DNA of 64,000 nucleotides from Streptomyces kanamyceticus (lineage in GTDB: Bacteria; Actinomycetota; Actinomycetes; Streptomycetales; Streptomycetaceae): contig NZ_CP023699.1 of assembly GCF_008704495.1 (NCBI RefSeq), forward strand, positions 4,712,001 to 4,776,000. The letters run 5' to 3'. This document shows, in pieces, positions 41,434-49,337 of the stretch. The position numbers and the translations under genes were made by a program. Below the pieces are notes generated by a model. The model searched no databases. It saw nothing but the letters and a program-made list of their open reading frames with translations, and was not told the origin of the DNA. Position 1 is the first letter of the stretch. The number at the start of each line of letters is the position of its first letter.

Positions 41434-41620
41434 ATCTCCCCCTCCGAACGGGACGGCTGTCTGCCGCGCCCTGCTCCCCCGTAGTGAGAGGGAAAGCTGA
41501 TCCCACGTGGGGGCAATACTCAAGGGGGCACAAGGGGCGCACAGTGCCCCACGCATATGCACGAGCAATCAGATGTGAACGCTCTGGCGCTTCCCGATCC
41601 GCTCCCCACGAGCCCGAGCG

Positions 41621-41645
41621 TGGGAGAAATTTGGGAGATGATCTT
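41621..41645 (+). repeat. Putative integrase arm-type site, right copy
   Basis: TGGGAGAAATTTGGGAG followed by ATGATCTT; 22 of 25 bases equal 11370-11394. An inverted CTCCCA follows directly. It lies 100 bp inside the right att core of element 2. Confidence 0.55.
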
Positions 41646-41744
41646 CCTCCCAAGCCTCATCGGGACCACTCGAGACCACCTCGCCCCAGCCCTCTGACCA
41701 GCACAGACACACATCACCCCCGGTCAAGATCACACCCGAACCTC

Positions 41745-41790
41745 ATTCGGGACGAAGAGGTCGTGGGTTCAAATCCCGCCACCCCGACAG
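41745..41790 (+). other. att site: 3' half of tRNA-Pro(CGG), right end of element 2
   Basis: Identical over 46 bp to 11256-11301 and reads as tRNA-Pro from anticodon loop to discriminator base. Upstream (about 41691-41744) there is imperfect similarity to the DNA before the left copy (CTCTGACCAGCACAGA, then ACACA and CCCCGGTCA blocks), so both copies are ends of related elements. No tRNA 5' half precedes it. Confidence 0.8.
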
Positions 41791-41804
41791 AGAAGTACCA
41801 GGTT

Positions 41805-41837
41805 AAGGGCCTGATCCTCACTGAGGATCAGGCCCTT
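41805..41837 (+). terminator. tRNA-Pro-type terminator at the element/chromosome junction
   Basis: AAGGGCCTGATCCTCA and TGAGGATCAGGCCCTT, 16-bp perfect arms around one base (the loop would open to 3 or more), followed by CCTGCGT. It stands 15 bp after the att core and is probably the original chromosomal tRNA terminator. Confidence 0.7.
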
Positions 41838-42541
41838 CCTGCGTCTCGGAGCCAGCACCCAGCGAGGTGGCCACGGGGGCCGCGGCCACCTCGGTCTTCA
41901 AGGTCCATCGCTCTTCCCTGACCCTGACCGTTTGGTTCACGACACCCACCGAGCGATGGTGTTCGCGGTCGCGGCGGTCCTCGCGCATCCAGCGGGCCTC
42001 ACGGTCCCGGGAGTCCCGGTACTCCCCGTACGCGAATCCTCACCGCGACGCCGGCGCCCCGGTCCGCGTCGGCCGTAGTGGACGTAGTGGACGTAGTGGA
42101 CGTAGTGGACGTACCCGAAGATCAGCACGGCCCCGGCAATCCACCACGGGGAGTTCACAGAACCCAGACCGAACAGGGCAGCAGCGTCGTCCTGCCCAGA
42201 AGTTGCGGATAGCTTCCGACGTCAACGCATACGGCTCGGCGCAGATGGCCGCTTGGCGCCGTGATGGGCCCGGCCTGGTGGGAGGACCGGATACTGCCTC
42301 CGCATGCGGTGGCCGAAACCTCCGCCGAGGCCCCATTCTCCCCAGCAGCCTCGCCTGACCACCCACATTCGACGTAGGGCGTGGACCCTTTGGCAGAGGG
42401 CGCCGGGCAATCGTGGTCGGGGCTGCCGCAGGAGTAGGCTCGCACTACCGAGAGCATTTCTTGACCGGCTTCCATGCCGGTATCTCCCTCGGTTCGATAG
42501 CACCGGGCCGAGTACGACAGGCCCGGGGACAGGTCGACACC
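41838..42541. other. Junction region with gene remnant and tandem repeat
   Basis: About 700 bp without a convincing intact gene. On the minus strand a short frame (42158-41937) starts MNSPWWIAGAVLIFGY, like a small membrane protein, but then runs into tyrosine/histidine repeats from a 9-bp tandem array and Arg-rich sequence, so it looks decayed. The rest shows no recognisable feature. Confidence 0.4.
42075..42110. repeat. 9-bp tandem repeat, four copies
   Basis: Four perfect copies of GTAGTGGAC in a row. On the minus strand they encode (VHY)n after a hydrophobic helix. Being in-frame, the array may vary in copy number without breaking the frame. Confidence 0.85.
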
Positions 42542-43114
42542 ATGACGGTGCTCACCGCACGCCCCCCGCCAGCCGCCCCCGTCGCCAAGCCTTCCGGCCA
42601 CCCGCCGTTGCGGCTGTCCGTCAAACCTCCGGGCCCGCGCACCGGGCTGCTCGACGGCGCCTGGTGGCCACGCTCCCGCGACCTCGCTCGCGAACTGCCC
42701 GCCCTGACCGACCTGTTGGATCCTCTGTGGGGTCGCATCACGCGCGTCACGGTCAACCCGACGCACTGGCCAGTCGTACCTCGCAAGGTTCCCGTCACCG
42801 GCCATGTGGTCAAGGTGGGTTGGTTCCGCGCCGAGCAGGACCCGCACCAACTCCTGCTGCTCTCCTACCATGTCGGCCGCTGGGACCTGCTGATCATCCC
42901 CCCGGAGACCGGCGCCGCGGCTGCCGCGCGGCTCATGACCGCGGCCTGCGATCTTCGGACCGGCCGTACGGGCAGTGCGCTCATCGCCGACGAGCTGGAG
43001 CGGCACCCCGCAGCCCCCGCCGAGGCGGACCCACCGGCCCGAACCCAGGCAGAGGCGTGGGAGGCGGAGGGCGGCGCCGTGGCCTTGCCCGTCGGCATGA
43101 CCGCCGGGTGGTGA
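42542..43114 (+). CDS. DUF5994 family protein
   Basis: 190 residues from ATG 42542. Conserved segments are LDGAWWPRSRDLARELPALT, ITRVTVNPTHWPVVPRKV and HVGRWDLLIIPPET. They match the second copy at 44869 (DGAWWPRTDDL, RWDLVVVPPQT). The family is common in actinomycetes and of unknown function, often next to stress genes. Soluble alpha/beta protein. The two copies flank the desaturase. Confidence 0.75.
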   Translation: MTVLTARPPPAAPVAKPSGHPPLRLSVKPPGPRTGLLDGAWWPRSRDLARELPALTDLLDPLWGRITRVTVNPTHWPVVPRKVPVTGHVVKVGWFRAEQDPHQLLLLSYHVGRWDLLIIPPETGAAAAARLMTAACDLRTGRTGSALIADELERHPAAPAEADPPARTQAEAWEAEGGAVALPVGMTAGW

Positions 43115-43120
43115 GGGGCC

Positions 43121-43399
43121 ATGGACGCGGCCACCACTCTCTCCGTCGCACTCGCGATGATCGCTCTAGGAGCGCTAGTGCCCCATCTCCTCAATGACCA
43201 GCACGCCGACCGGATCACGTCACGCCAGTACAGCGGTCGTCCGCCCGGCCGCCGCGGCGCCCACAGCGGGATGCAGCCGCAGCCCATCACCGCTGCTCCG
43301 CATGGCGGGATCGGCCGCCGCGACCACCGGGACGGAGGCCGCGGGCGTCTCCGTCCGCGGCGCAGGATCACCAGGGCCACGAAGGGCCGAAGGGCATGA
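43121..43399 (+). CDS. Small hypothetical protein with N-terminal hydrophobic helix
   Basis: 92 residues. The first 25 residues form one hydrophobic segment (LSVALAMIALGALVPHLL); the remainder is Arg/Gly-rich and low complexity. Follows the DUF5994 gene by 6 bp and overlaps the next gene by 4 bp (ATGA), which supports translation. Function unknown. Confidence 0.4.
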   Translation: MDAATTLSVALAMIALGALVPHLLNDQHADRITSRQYSGRPPGRRGAHSGMQPQPITAAPHGGIGRRDHRDGGRGRLRPRRRITRATKGRRA

Positions 43400-43752
43400 G
43401 AGAAGTGCGGCGACGCCAGGCGCCCGGCTGTGCCGGACGCGCCCTGAACCGGACCGGAACCTCACCGGCTGCCGGGGACAGCGCGTGCCCGTCGCCCGAC
43501 GGCCGCGTCGAGGTCCGCGTCGAGGTCCGCATCGTCGCCGCGGACTCCGGTGCGGCCAGGCAGGTCGCACAGGTCCTGAGCCGGGGCCTCGTCTGTGACG
43601 AGCCCCGCAGCTACCCGGCGGACGGCGAGGCGGGCGGCACTCGCCTCCACCTGACCGTCGACACCCTGCGCACGCCCATGCCGGCTCCCCGGACCTGGCT
43701 GGCCGACAGCCACTCGCAGGCACGACGTACGCACCCCGACGAGACCGGCTGA
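43396..43752 (+). CDS. Small hypothetical protein, 118 aa
   Basis: ATG 43396 overlaps the previous stop. The central part (RVEVRVEVRIVAADSGAARQ, then VAQVLSRGL) predicts a beta-alpha unit similar to a ferredoxin-like half-domain. A short direct repeat (GAGGTCCGCGTC type) encodes VEVRVEVR. No family assigned. Probably one operon with the DUF5994 gene and possibly the desaturase 78 bp downstream. Confidence 0.45.
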   Translation: MREVRRRQAPGCAGRALNRTGTSPAAGDSACPSPDGRVEVRVEVRIVAADSGAARQVAQVLSRGLVCDEPRSYPADGEAGGTRLHLTVDTLRTPMPAPRTWLADSHSQARRTHPDETG

Positions 43753-43830
43753 AGCCCAGCCGCGCACCGCATGCTCAACCGGCCCGTGACCCCGGCCGTC
43801 TCCACCGAGACCGAGGGCAAGGAGCCCTGC

Positions 43831-44832
43831 ATGCACCCCAGTTCCTCCGTTGACCGCACCCAGACCAGGCCGCGAGACGCCGCGTCAACGGCATACGACG
43901 GATCGGCGCCCTTCCCTGCCGACGACGGCCCGGCGACGGCACGCAGCGGCGGCGAGCGGCTGTACGTGGCCATCACCGGCGCGATCGTCGCCCTCCCTTT
44001 CCTCGCACTCGGCCTCGCCGTCTGGCTGTTGTGGGGCAGCCTCATCCACCCCGCCGACGTCGCGCTCGCCCTCATCCTCTACACGGTCACGGGCCTGGGC
44101 ATCACCGTCGGGTTCCACCGCGGCCTCACCCACGGCGGATACACCGCCGCACGCCCCGTGCGCATCGCGCTGGCCGTGGCCGGGTCGATGAGTTTCCAGG
44201 GGGACGTGATCGGCTGGGTCGCCACGCACCGACGCCACCACGCCTTCACCGACCGCCCCGGCGACCCCCACTCGCCCTACCGTTACGGCACCCACCTGCG
44301 CGGTCAGCTCCGCGGTCTTGCCCACTCCCATGTCGGCTGGCTGTTCCGCAACGACCCCACACCGGCCGAACGGTACGCGCCCGACCTGCTGGCCGACCGC
44401 GACATCCGCGCGGTCTCCCGCGCCTTCCCGGCCCTGTGCGTCCTCACGCTCGCCCTGCCCTTCGGCCTCGGGTGGGCCATCGGCGGCTCCTGGGCCCCCG
44501 CGACAACAGCCCTGCTGTGGGCGGGACTTGTGCGCATTGCCCTGCTCCACCACGTGACATGGAGCGTCAACTCCCTGTGCCACCTGGTCGGCGAGCGCCC
44601 CTTCCGCACCCGGCGCCACGACCGGGCCACCAACCTGTGGCCCCTGGCCCTGATCTCCTTCGGCGAAAGCTGGCACAACCTCCACCACGCAGACCCGACG
44701 AGCGCACGCCACGGCGTCGACCGCGGCCAGATCGACCCCTCCGCCGCCGTCATCCGTCTCCTCGAACACGTCGGCTGGGTACGGGACGTTCGCTGGCCCA
44801 CCCCGGACCGCATCGCCACCCGGCGCACCTGA
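43831..44832 (+). CDS. Membrane acyl-CoA/acyl-lipid fatty acid desaturase
   Basis: 333 residues from ATG 43831 with AAGGAG 7 bases upstream. Three histidine boxes that bind the di-iron centre are intact: HRGLTH (96-101), HRRHH (133-137) and HNLHH near residue 285. Several membrane helices (about 45-70, 75-95, 110-125, 205-245). The class is the delta-9 stearoyl-CoA-desaturase type, which introduces a cis double bond with O2 and an electron donor. It sits between two DUF5994 genes on the same strand. Confidence 0.88.
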   Translation: MHPSSSVDRTQTRPRDAASTAYDGSAPFPADDGPATARSGGERLYVAITGAIVALPFLALGLAVWLLWGSLIHPADVALALILYTVTGLGITVGFHRGLTHGGYTAARPVRIALAVAGSMSFQGDVIGWVATHRRHHAFTDRPGDPHSPYRYGTHLRGQLRGLAHSHVGWLFRNDPTPAERYAPDLLADRDIRAVSRAFPALCVLTLALPFGLGWAIGGSWAPATTALLWAGLVRIALLHHVTWSVNSLCHLVGERPFRTRRHDRATNLWPLALISFGESWHNLHHADPTSARHGVDRGQIDPSAAVIRLLEHVGWVRDVRWPTPDRIATRRT

Positions 44833-44868
44833 AGCCACCAGTATCCGGACCCCACGCAGGAGATCCTC

Positions 44869-45333
44869 ATGACCATCGCGCTCGGCACCCCCGGCCTGCC
44901 CCTGTCCCGCGCACGTCTGCGCCTGGCCCCGTCCGACGGCGGCCCGCACCGCATTGACGGCGCCTGGTGGCCCCGCACCGACGACCTGACCGTCGAACTG
45001 CCCGATCTGCTCCGTGGTTTGCCGCACGCCTGGTCGCGGATCATCCACGTCACGGTGAACGGCACCCTGTGGTCCGCCTTCCCCGGACGGATGCTCGTCG
45101 CCAACCACGTGCTGCATCTGCATCACTCGACCTCCTCGCACGCCACACCCACGGCCTGCCTGCTCGCACCCGGCATGGGCAGGTGGGACCTCGTGGTCGT
45201 ACCTCCTCAAACCGAAGAGGCCGAGGCACTGCACCTGATGGCCACGGCCCCGCCGCCCCCGCCCCTGCCACAGCCACAGCCACAGCACGACACGGCGTCG
45301 ACCGCCGCCGGCTCGATGCCTATGACGCCGTGA
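44869..45333 (+). CDS. DUF5994 family protein, second copy
   Basis: 154 residues. Shares IDGAWWPRTDDLTVELPDLL, RIIHVTVNGTLWSAFPGRM and MGRWDLVVVPPQTEE with the copy at 42542. It is shorter, with a Pro/Gln-rich tail that may be disordered. 36 bp after the desaturase, so probably cotranscribed. Confidence 0.7.
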   Translation: MTIALGTPGLPLSRARLRLAPSDGGPHRIDGAWWPRTDDLTVELPDLLRGLPHAWSRIIHVTVNGTLWSAFPGRMLVANHVLHLHHSTSSHATPTACLLAPGMGRWDLVVVPPQTEEAEALHLMATAPPPPPLPQPQPQHDTASTAAGSMPMTP

Positions 45334-45408
45334 TCGCATCGCCGTACGGGCTGTGACGGGCCGTTCTCCGTGATCATCCGGATGTACGGGCCCGATGCCT
45401 CGCCGTAG

Positions 45409-46100
45409 CCCTCGTCGGGCTCGCCCAGGCCCGTCCATCGGGCCGACCGTCCCCACCCCCGACGGCACCAAGTCCTCCGTGAACGGCGACTTCGTCGTCC
45501 AGGGCCTGGGCAACATCGGCGGCGGGCTGTTCGGCGCGCTGCCCACCGGCGGGTCGATGTCCCGTACCGGCGTCGCCGTCAGCGCCGGGGCCGCACCCGC
45601 TGGACCGGGATCTTCGCCGGTCTGTGGCTGGCCCTGCTCGTCCTGACCCTCGGCTCGCTGGCCGAGCGCATCCCGATGCCCGTCATCGGCGGCCTGATCA
45701 TCGTCATCGGCTGTGAACTGCTCCTCGGCCGCCTCTCCGACATCAAGCTCGTCGCGCGCACCTCCTCGCTCTCGGCCACCGCGATGATCGTCACCTTCCT
45801 GGCCACCACCCAACTCCCGCTCCAGCAAGCCATCGTGATCGGCGCGGTGCTCTCCCTGCTGCTGTACTGCGTGCAGGCAGCCCGGCAGGGCGGCTTGCAC
45901 GCCCTCGTGCCCGAGAACGGCCCCGCCGGAACCGCATGGCGGGTCGCGGCCGCCCCCGCCCGCATCGAACCCGGCACCCTCACCGTCCTCTACTACGGCG
46001 CGCCTCCCTGTTCGCCGAAGCCCCCCACCTCCCCCCGCGTCGACGCAAAGTGGCCCGACACCACAGACGCCGCGGAGCCACCGTCGTCCTCGCCCTGCGC
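45409..46100 (+). pseudogene. Remnant of a SulP-family anion transporter with STAS domain
   Basis: Three frames must be joined. Frame A (45409-45590) gives KSSVNGDFVVQGLGNIGGGL and PTGGSMSRTGVAVSAGA, a SulP core motif. Frame B (45590-about 46010) gives GRTRWTGIFAGLWLALLVLT, then IPMPVIGGLIIVIGCELLLG and LQQAIVIGAVLSLLLYCVQA. Frame C (about 46010-46100) gives SLFAEAPHLP and further on ATVVLALRGVPDV, the STAS domain. The N-terminal half of the transporter is absent. Frameshifts and truncation show it is broken. Confidence 0.75.
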
Positions 46101-46519
46101 GGTGTCCCCGACGTGCTTCGTGGAGTCGATGGTCGTGGGTGCCGTGTCCTCGCGGCCGGGTTCGACGACCAGGAACTGGCCCATCATTCCGGCGTCCTCG
46201 TGGGCCAGACCGTGTCCTTGGGGCCGCGCATCGCGCCCCAGGTGGCGGTCTGTTTGCCGGGCAGGAACTGCGACTTTCCGGAGATGAGGTTCAGCTCGTA
46301 CCGTCTGCTGCCGTCTCGGGAGGCGGCCGGGTCGAGCAGTTCGGGGATGCGCAGCGGGTTGCGGAATCCGAGCTTGCCGACGTTGCTGCGCTCGTGACTG
46401 TTGTATACGGACAGCCAGTTGGCGCCCCAGCCGAGGCCGGCAACCGTGGCGACACCGCCGACGGTGAGTACGGTACGACGGGTCGGGCGCTTGAACCTGT
46501 CTCTGATCCGGGGCGACAT
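46100..46519 (-). pseudogene. Remnant of a multicopper oxidase (internal deletion and frameshift)
   Basis: The N-terminus has a Tat-like signal (RRTVLTVGGVATVAGLGW) and the first cupredoxin strand region (IPELLDPAASRDGSRRYELN, LPGKQTATWG). It then jumps, in another frame, to AHEDAGMMGQFLVVEPGRE, the C-terminal HxxxxM copper-site end of the same family. Everything between is missing. It runs convergently into the SulP remnant, so two dead genes meet here. Confidence 0.7.
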
Positions 46520-46554
46520 GTGGGTCTTCTCGTCCTCTTCGTTCGTGGCAGTCC

Positions 46555-46619
46555 GTCGTGGCGTTTCGTCGTGGCGTCTCGTCGTGGCGTTACGTCGTGG
46601 CGTCTCGTCATGGCGGCCT
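46555..46619. repeat. 13-bp tandem repeat, five units
   Basis: Five consecutive units of CGTCGTGGCGTYT-type sequence (the last one diverged), in the gap between the oxidase remnant and the SnoaL-like gene. No coding role apparent. Confidence 0.75.
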
Positions 46620-46655
46620 GTGGCTGCGTCTGTCCCGTCCGATCCCCGCGCGGGC

Positions 46656-47423
46656 TCACTTCTCGGCTGCGGGCTTGGTGTCGGGGGAGAACAGGAACGA
46701 GATGCGTTCCATGACGCGTTGGCGCTTGGTGTTCTGGAAGGCGGCGATCCGCCAGGTGCCGTCGGTCTGGCGGACCAGCGTGTAGGTCTGTGTCTTGGAG
46801 AGGTCGGCCGCCTTCGGCTCCGCGTCCTCGTAGGTGTCGCCGCGGCTGGTGGCCACGGCGGTGTCGGGGCCGTAGAAGCGGATGCTGAGCCAGGAGTCGG
46901 AGAGTTTGGTGCCCTTGAGGAATCCGCCGAACAGGGCGCGGTGGCCTTCGGTGATGTCGTGTCGGCCCTGGTAGGCGGTGCCTACGTAGCTGGTGTACGT
47001 GGCGTCCTTGGTGAAGTGGCCGCCGTAGGCGGTGGCGTCGTGCCTGGCCCACGCGTCCTTCATCGAGCGCAGGGTGTGGCAGAGGGCCCGTTGGTCGTCC
47101 GCGGTGGCGGCGCCGGACGGGGTGGCGGTGACTTCGGGCTTGACCGCGTTGCAGTCGCTCACGCCGAGGTTCTTGGCGTCGGAGATGGCGTTGAGCCACA
47201 GATACGCGCCCCCCGCGGCCGCGACCAGCGTCAGCGCGGTGACCCCCAGGATGATCTTGATCCGGCGTCGACGGCGGCTCTTCAGGGCCGGGGCGGGGGC
47301 CGGGACGTTGGCCCGGGCGGGCTCCGTCTGCGCGGCGGGCCCGGTCTGCGCGGTGTGCTCGATCCGCTCGGACCGCTCGATCCGCTCGGACCGCCCGGAC
47401 TGTGCTGTGCTGGTGGCGTTCAT
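46656..47423 (-). CDS. Membrane-anchored SgcJ/EcaC (SnoaL-like) domain protein
   Basis: 255 residues from ATG 47423 (GGAGGG upstream). The N-terminal 50 residues are disordered, followed by a basic stop (RRRRRIKI) and one membrane helix (about 55-78). Residues about 110-240 form an NTF2/SnoaL-like domain of the SgcJ/EcaC type (MKDAWARHDATAYGGHFTKD, VATSRGDTYED, TYTLVRQTDGTWRIAAFQNT). The domain often binds small hydrophobic molecules; catalytic role unknown. Divergent from the MarR gene, which probably regulates it. Confidence 0.7.
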   Translation of the reverse strand: MNATSTAQSGRSERIERSERIEHTAQTGPAAQTEPARANVPAPAPALKSRRRRRIKIILGVTALTLVAAAGGAYLWLNAISDAKNLGVSDCNAVKPEVTATPSGAATADDQRALCHTLRSMKDAWARHDATAYGGHFTKDATYTSYVGTAYQGRHDITEGHRALFGGFLKGTKLSDSWLSIRFYGPDTAVATSRGDTYEDAEPKAADLSKTQTYTLVRQTDGTWRIAAFQNTKRQRVMERISFLFSPDTKPAAEK

Positions 47424-47462
47424 GGTCGTACCCTCCCGTGATAGCTTCATGGAAGAAGTTGA

Positions 47463-47492
47463 TGCGCTGAGGAAGTCTCTGCGCTGAAGAAG
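47463..47492. promoter_or_regulatory. Direct repeats in the MarR/SnoaL divergent promoter
   Basis: TGCGCTGAGGAAG (47463-47475) and TGCGCTGAAGAAG (47480-47492), spaced by 17 bp centre to centre, between the two divergent start codons. Possible MarR sites. Confidence 0.4.
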
Positions 47493-47514
47493 AGATTAGG
47501 GAGTGGAGGAGACC

Positions 47515-47967
47515 ATGTCAACGCCGGGCATGCGCCCCGATGCGGGCCAGATCTACCGCCAGTACCTCAGTGCGGTGCTGCTCCACAGCCATGCGAGCGC
47601 CCGGGCCTGCGGGCTCGGCGCGACCGATTTGTACGCGCTGAACATCCTGCAGCTGACGGGCGCGATGACCCCGGGCGAACTGGCCACGCGCACCGGCCTG
47701 ACGACCGGGCCGACCACCCGCCTGATCGACCGCCTGGAGCAGGCGGGCTACGTGCGCCGCGTCCCCGATCCCGTCGACCGGCGCAAGGTGACCGTCGAAC
47801 CGGTCGGCGAACCCGCGGACCTCGACCACGTCATGACCCCCGCGCGACAGAAGATCGGCAAGATCCTCGGCGGGTACGAGCCGGAGCAACTCAACGTCCT
47901 CTTCGACTACTTCGCCCGCGCCACCGAGGCATACCAAGAAGCCGCCGAGCAGCTGCGCGATCAGTGA
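47515..47967 (+). CDS. MarR-family transcriptional regulator
   Basis: 150 residues from ATG 47515 with GGAGGAG. Winged-HTH core at about 45-105 (LNILQLTGAMTPGELATRTG, LTTGPTTRLIDRLEQAGYVR, then the wing RRVPDPVDRRKVTV). N- and C-terminal helices for dimerisation are present. MarR proteins usually repress a divergent gene and release on ligand binding; the SnoaL-like gene is the likely target. Confidence 0.85.
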   Translation: MSTPGMRPDAGQIYRQYLSAVLLHSHASARACGLGATDLYALNILQLTGAMTPGELATRTGLTTGPTTRLIDRLEQAGYVRRVPDPVDRRKVTVEPVGEPADLDHVMTPARQKIGKILGGYEPEQLNVLFDYFARATEAYQEAAEQLRDQ

Positions 47968-48087
47968 AGTCAGGAAGTCGGTGAAGTCAGGAAGTCGGCG
48001 AAGTCGGGGGGCGCGGAGCGGTCGTCACGGGCCCCGGCTGTAGCAGGACCACCGACATGAGGCCGGTGGTCGCCGCCAGTACGGCGA

Positions 48088-48495
48088 TCAGGGCGTGGGA
48101 GCCGTCGGACGTACGGAGGAAGCCCGCTCGTCCGCATCCGCCAGCCAGAACCAGACCGGCGGCAGGACCAGCTCGATCACGGCCAGCACCACCTGGAACG
48201 GGTGCGGCCACCCGTGCACGGCCAGGGACAGCAGCCGCCCCACGCCACCCAGCAGGAACACCGCGGCGAGCCACCGCACCACGTGCGCCGGGACGGGGTC
48301 CTGCCGGGCCGCCCACAGCCAGACCAGCCCGTACCCGGCGAAGATCGCGCCGAAGAACCGGCCCAGGCTGTCGAGGGTCGCGCCCGCGTCGGCCTCGCCG
48401 GGAATCGCGGCATTGCCCCCGATCACGTGGAACAGGCCGATCGCCACACACGCGGCACCCATCACCCAAGCGAACACCCGCAGCGCTCTGACCAT
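48088..48495 (-). CDS. DUF4345 family membrane protein
   Basis: 135 residues with four membrane helices (about 5-25, 45-66, 72-92, 97-118). The motif RFFGAIFAGYGLVWLWAARQ in the second helix region is typical of DUF4345, small four-helix proteins of unknown function. Divergent from the TetR gene, with a large inverted repeat between them, so it is the probable target of that repressor. Confidence 0.75.
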   Translation of the reverse strand: MVRALRVFAWVMGAACVAIGLFHVIGGNAAIPGEADAGATLDSLGRFFGAIFAGYGLVWLWAARQDPVPAHVVRWLAAVFLLGGVGRLLSLAVHGWPHPFQVVLAVIELVLPPVWFWLADADERASSVRPTAPTP

Positions 48496-48522
48496 GATTT
48501 GAGTCCCCCTGGGCGCCTTTAG

Positions 48523-48576
48523 TTGACATGCGTCTACTAAAGGTCAGCCTAGGCGCCACTAGTAGACGCATGTCAA
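48523..48576. promoter_or_regulatory. 17-bp inverted repeat operator (TetR/DUF4345)
   Basis: TTGACATGCGTCTACTA and TAGTAGACGCATGTCAA are perfect complements with 20 bp between them. Each arm contains the smaller motif TAGACGCATG. Located between the divergent starts (48495 and 48594). Each arm starts or ends with TTGACA, so the operator overlaps a -35 on both strands. Confidence 0.7.
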
Positions 48577-48593
48577 GTAAGTAGGCTGCGTGT

Positions 48594-49205
48594 GTGCCGC
48601 CCCGCCGACGCCTGTCTCCCGCCGACCGCCGCGCCCATCTGCTCGCCGTCGGCGCGCGGCTCTTCGCCGCCGCCCCGTACGACGACGTGCTGATGGAGGA
48701 CGTGGCCAAGGAGGCCGGGGTGTCCCGCGCCCTGCTCTACCGGCACTTCCCCAGCAAGCACGCGCTCTTCGCGGCCGTGTACCAGGAGGCGTCCGACCGG
48801 CTCCTGGCGGCGACCCGGTTCGATCCGGAAGCCACCCTCGTCGAACAGCTCGCCCAGGGCCTGGACGCCCACTTCGACTACTTCATCGCGAACCGCCACG
48901 CCGTACTGGCCGCGAACCGGGTGCTTGCGGGTGACCCGGTCATCCAGACGATCATGACGGACGAACTCGACGCCCTGCGCGCACGCCTGCTCGGCGTGCT
49001 CCCGCTCGCCGACGAGCGCCTGCACGATGCCGTCTCCGCGGTGTTGAAGGCATGGCTGGTGTTCGTGCAAGTGCTGTGCGTGGACTGGCTCACCCGTGAG
49101 ACCTGCACCCGCACCGAGCTGCGCGACACGTGCATCGGGGCCGTGGTGGGGGCGCTGCGCCCGCTGCTTCCCACGGACCCCGCGGCGGACTGGTCGCGCG
49201 CGTAA
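48594..49205 (+). CDS. TetR-family regulator
   Basis: 203 residues from GTG 48594. HTH at about 10-60 (LLAVGARLFAAAPYDDVLME, DVAKEAGVSRALLYRHFPSK), then a helical ligand domain. Divergent from DUF4345 with the 17-bp inverted repeat operator in front of it. Confidence 0.85.
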   Translation: MPPRRRLSPADRRAHLLAVGARLFAAAPYDDVLMEDVAKEAGVSRALLYRHFPSKHALFAAVYQEASDRLLAATRFDPEATLVEQLAQGLDAHFDYFIANRHAVLAANRVLAGDPVIQTIMTDELDALRARLLGVLPLADERLHDAVSAVLKAWLVFVQVLCVDWLTRETCTRTELRDTCIGAVVGALRPLLPTDPAADWSRA

Positions 49206-49337
49206 GCGGCCAGGGCGTCGCGGCCATGACGGGCGCGGCGCTGACCGAACTCACCCGCCCGACGTAGGGCGGGCCGGGCCCTGGGTGGGTGCGCCACGGC
49301 CACCCCGCTGACCGTGCCGGACCCTACGGTGACAGGC

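Larger units (their letters stand above)
11256..41790. mobile_element. Element 2: integrative mobilizable element with CBASS, lanthipeptide and GNAT/ASCH cargo
   Basis: Bounded by two identical 46-bp tRNA-Pro cores. It carries its own integrase and excisionase near the left end, an XRE repressor, a DUF3631 ATPase, a DUF2637 protein, MobC and a relaxase. Matching 25-bp putative integrase arm sites lie just inside both ends (11370-11394 and 41621-41645). There is no FtsK-like Tra and no type IV secretion set, so transfer would need help, perhaps from element 1 next door. Length about 30.5 kb. Confidence 0.75.

Noticed and set aside
43885..45900. 671-residue minus-strand frame
   Set aside because: Antisense to the desaturase and DUF5994 genes; low-complexity Gly/Val/Asp composition and no motif.
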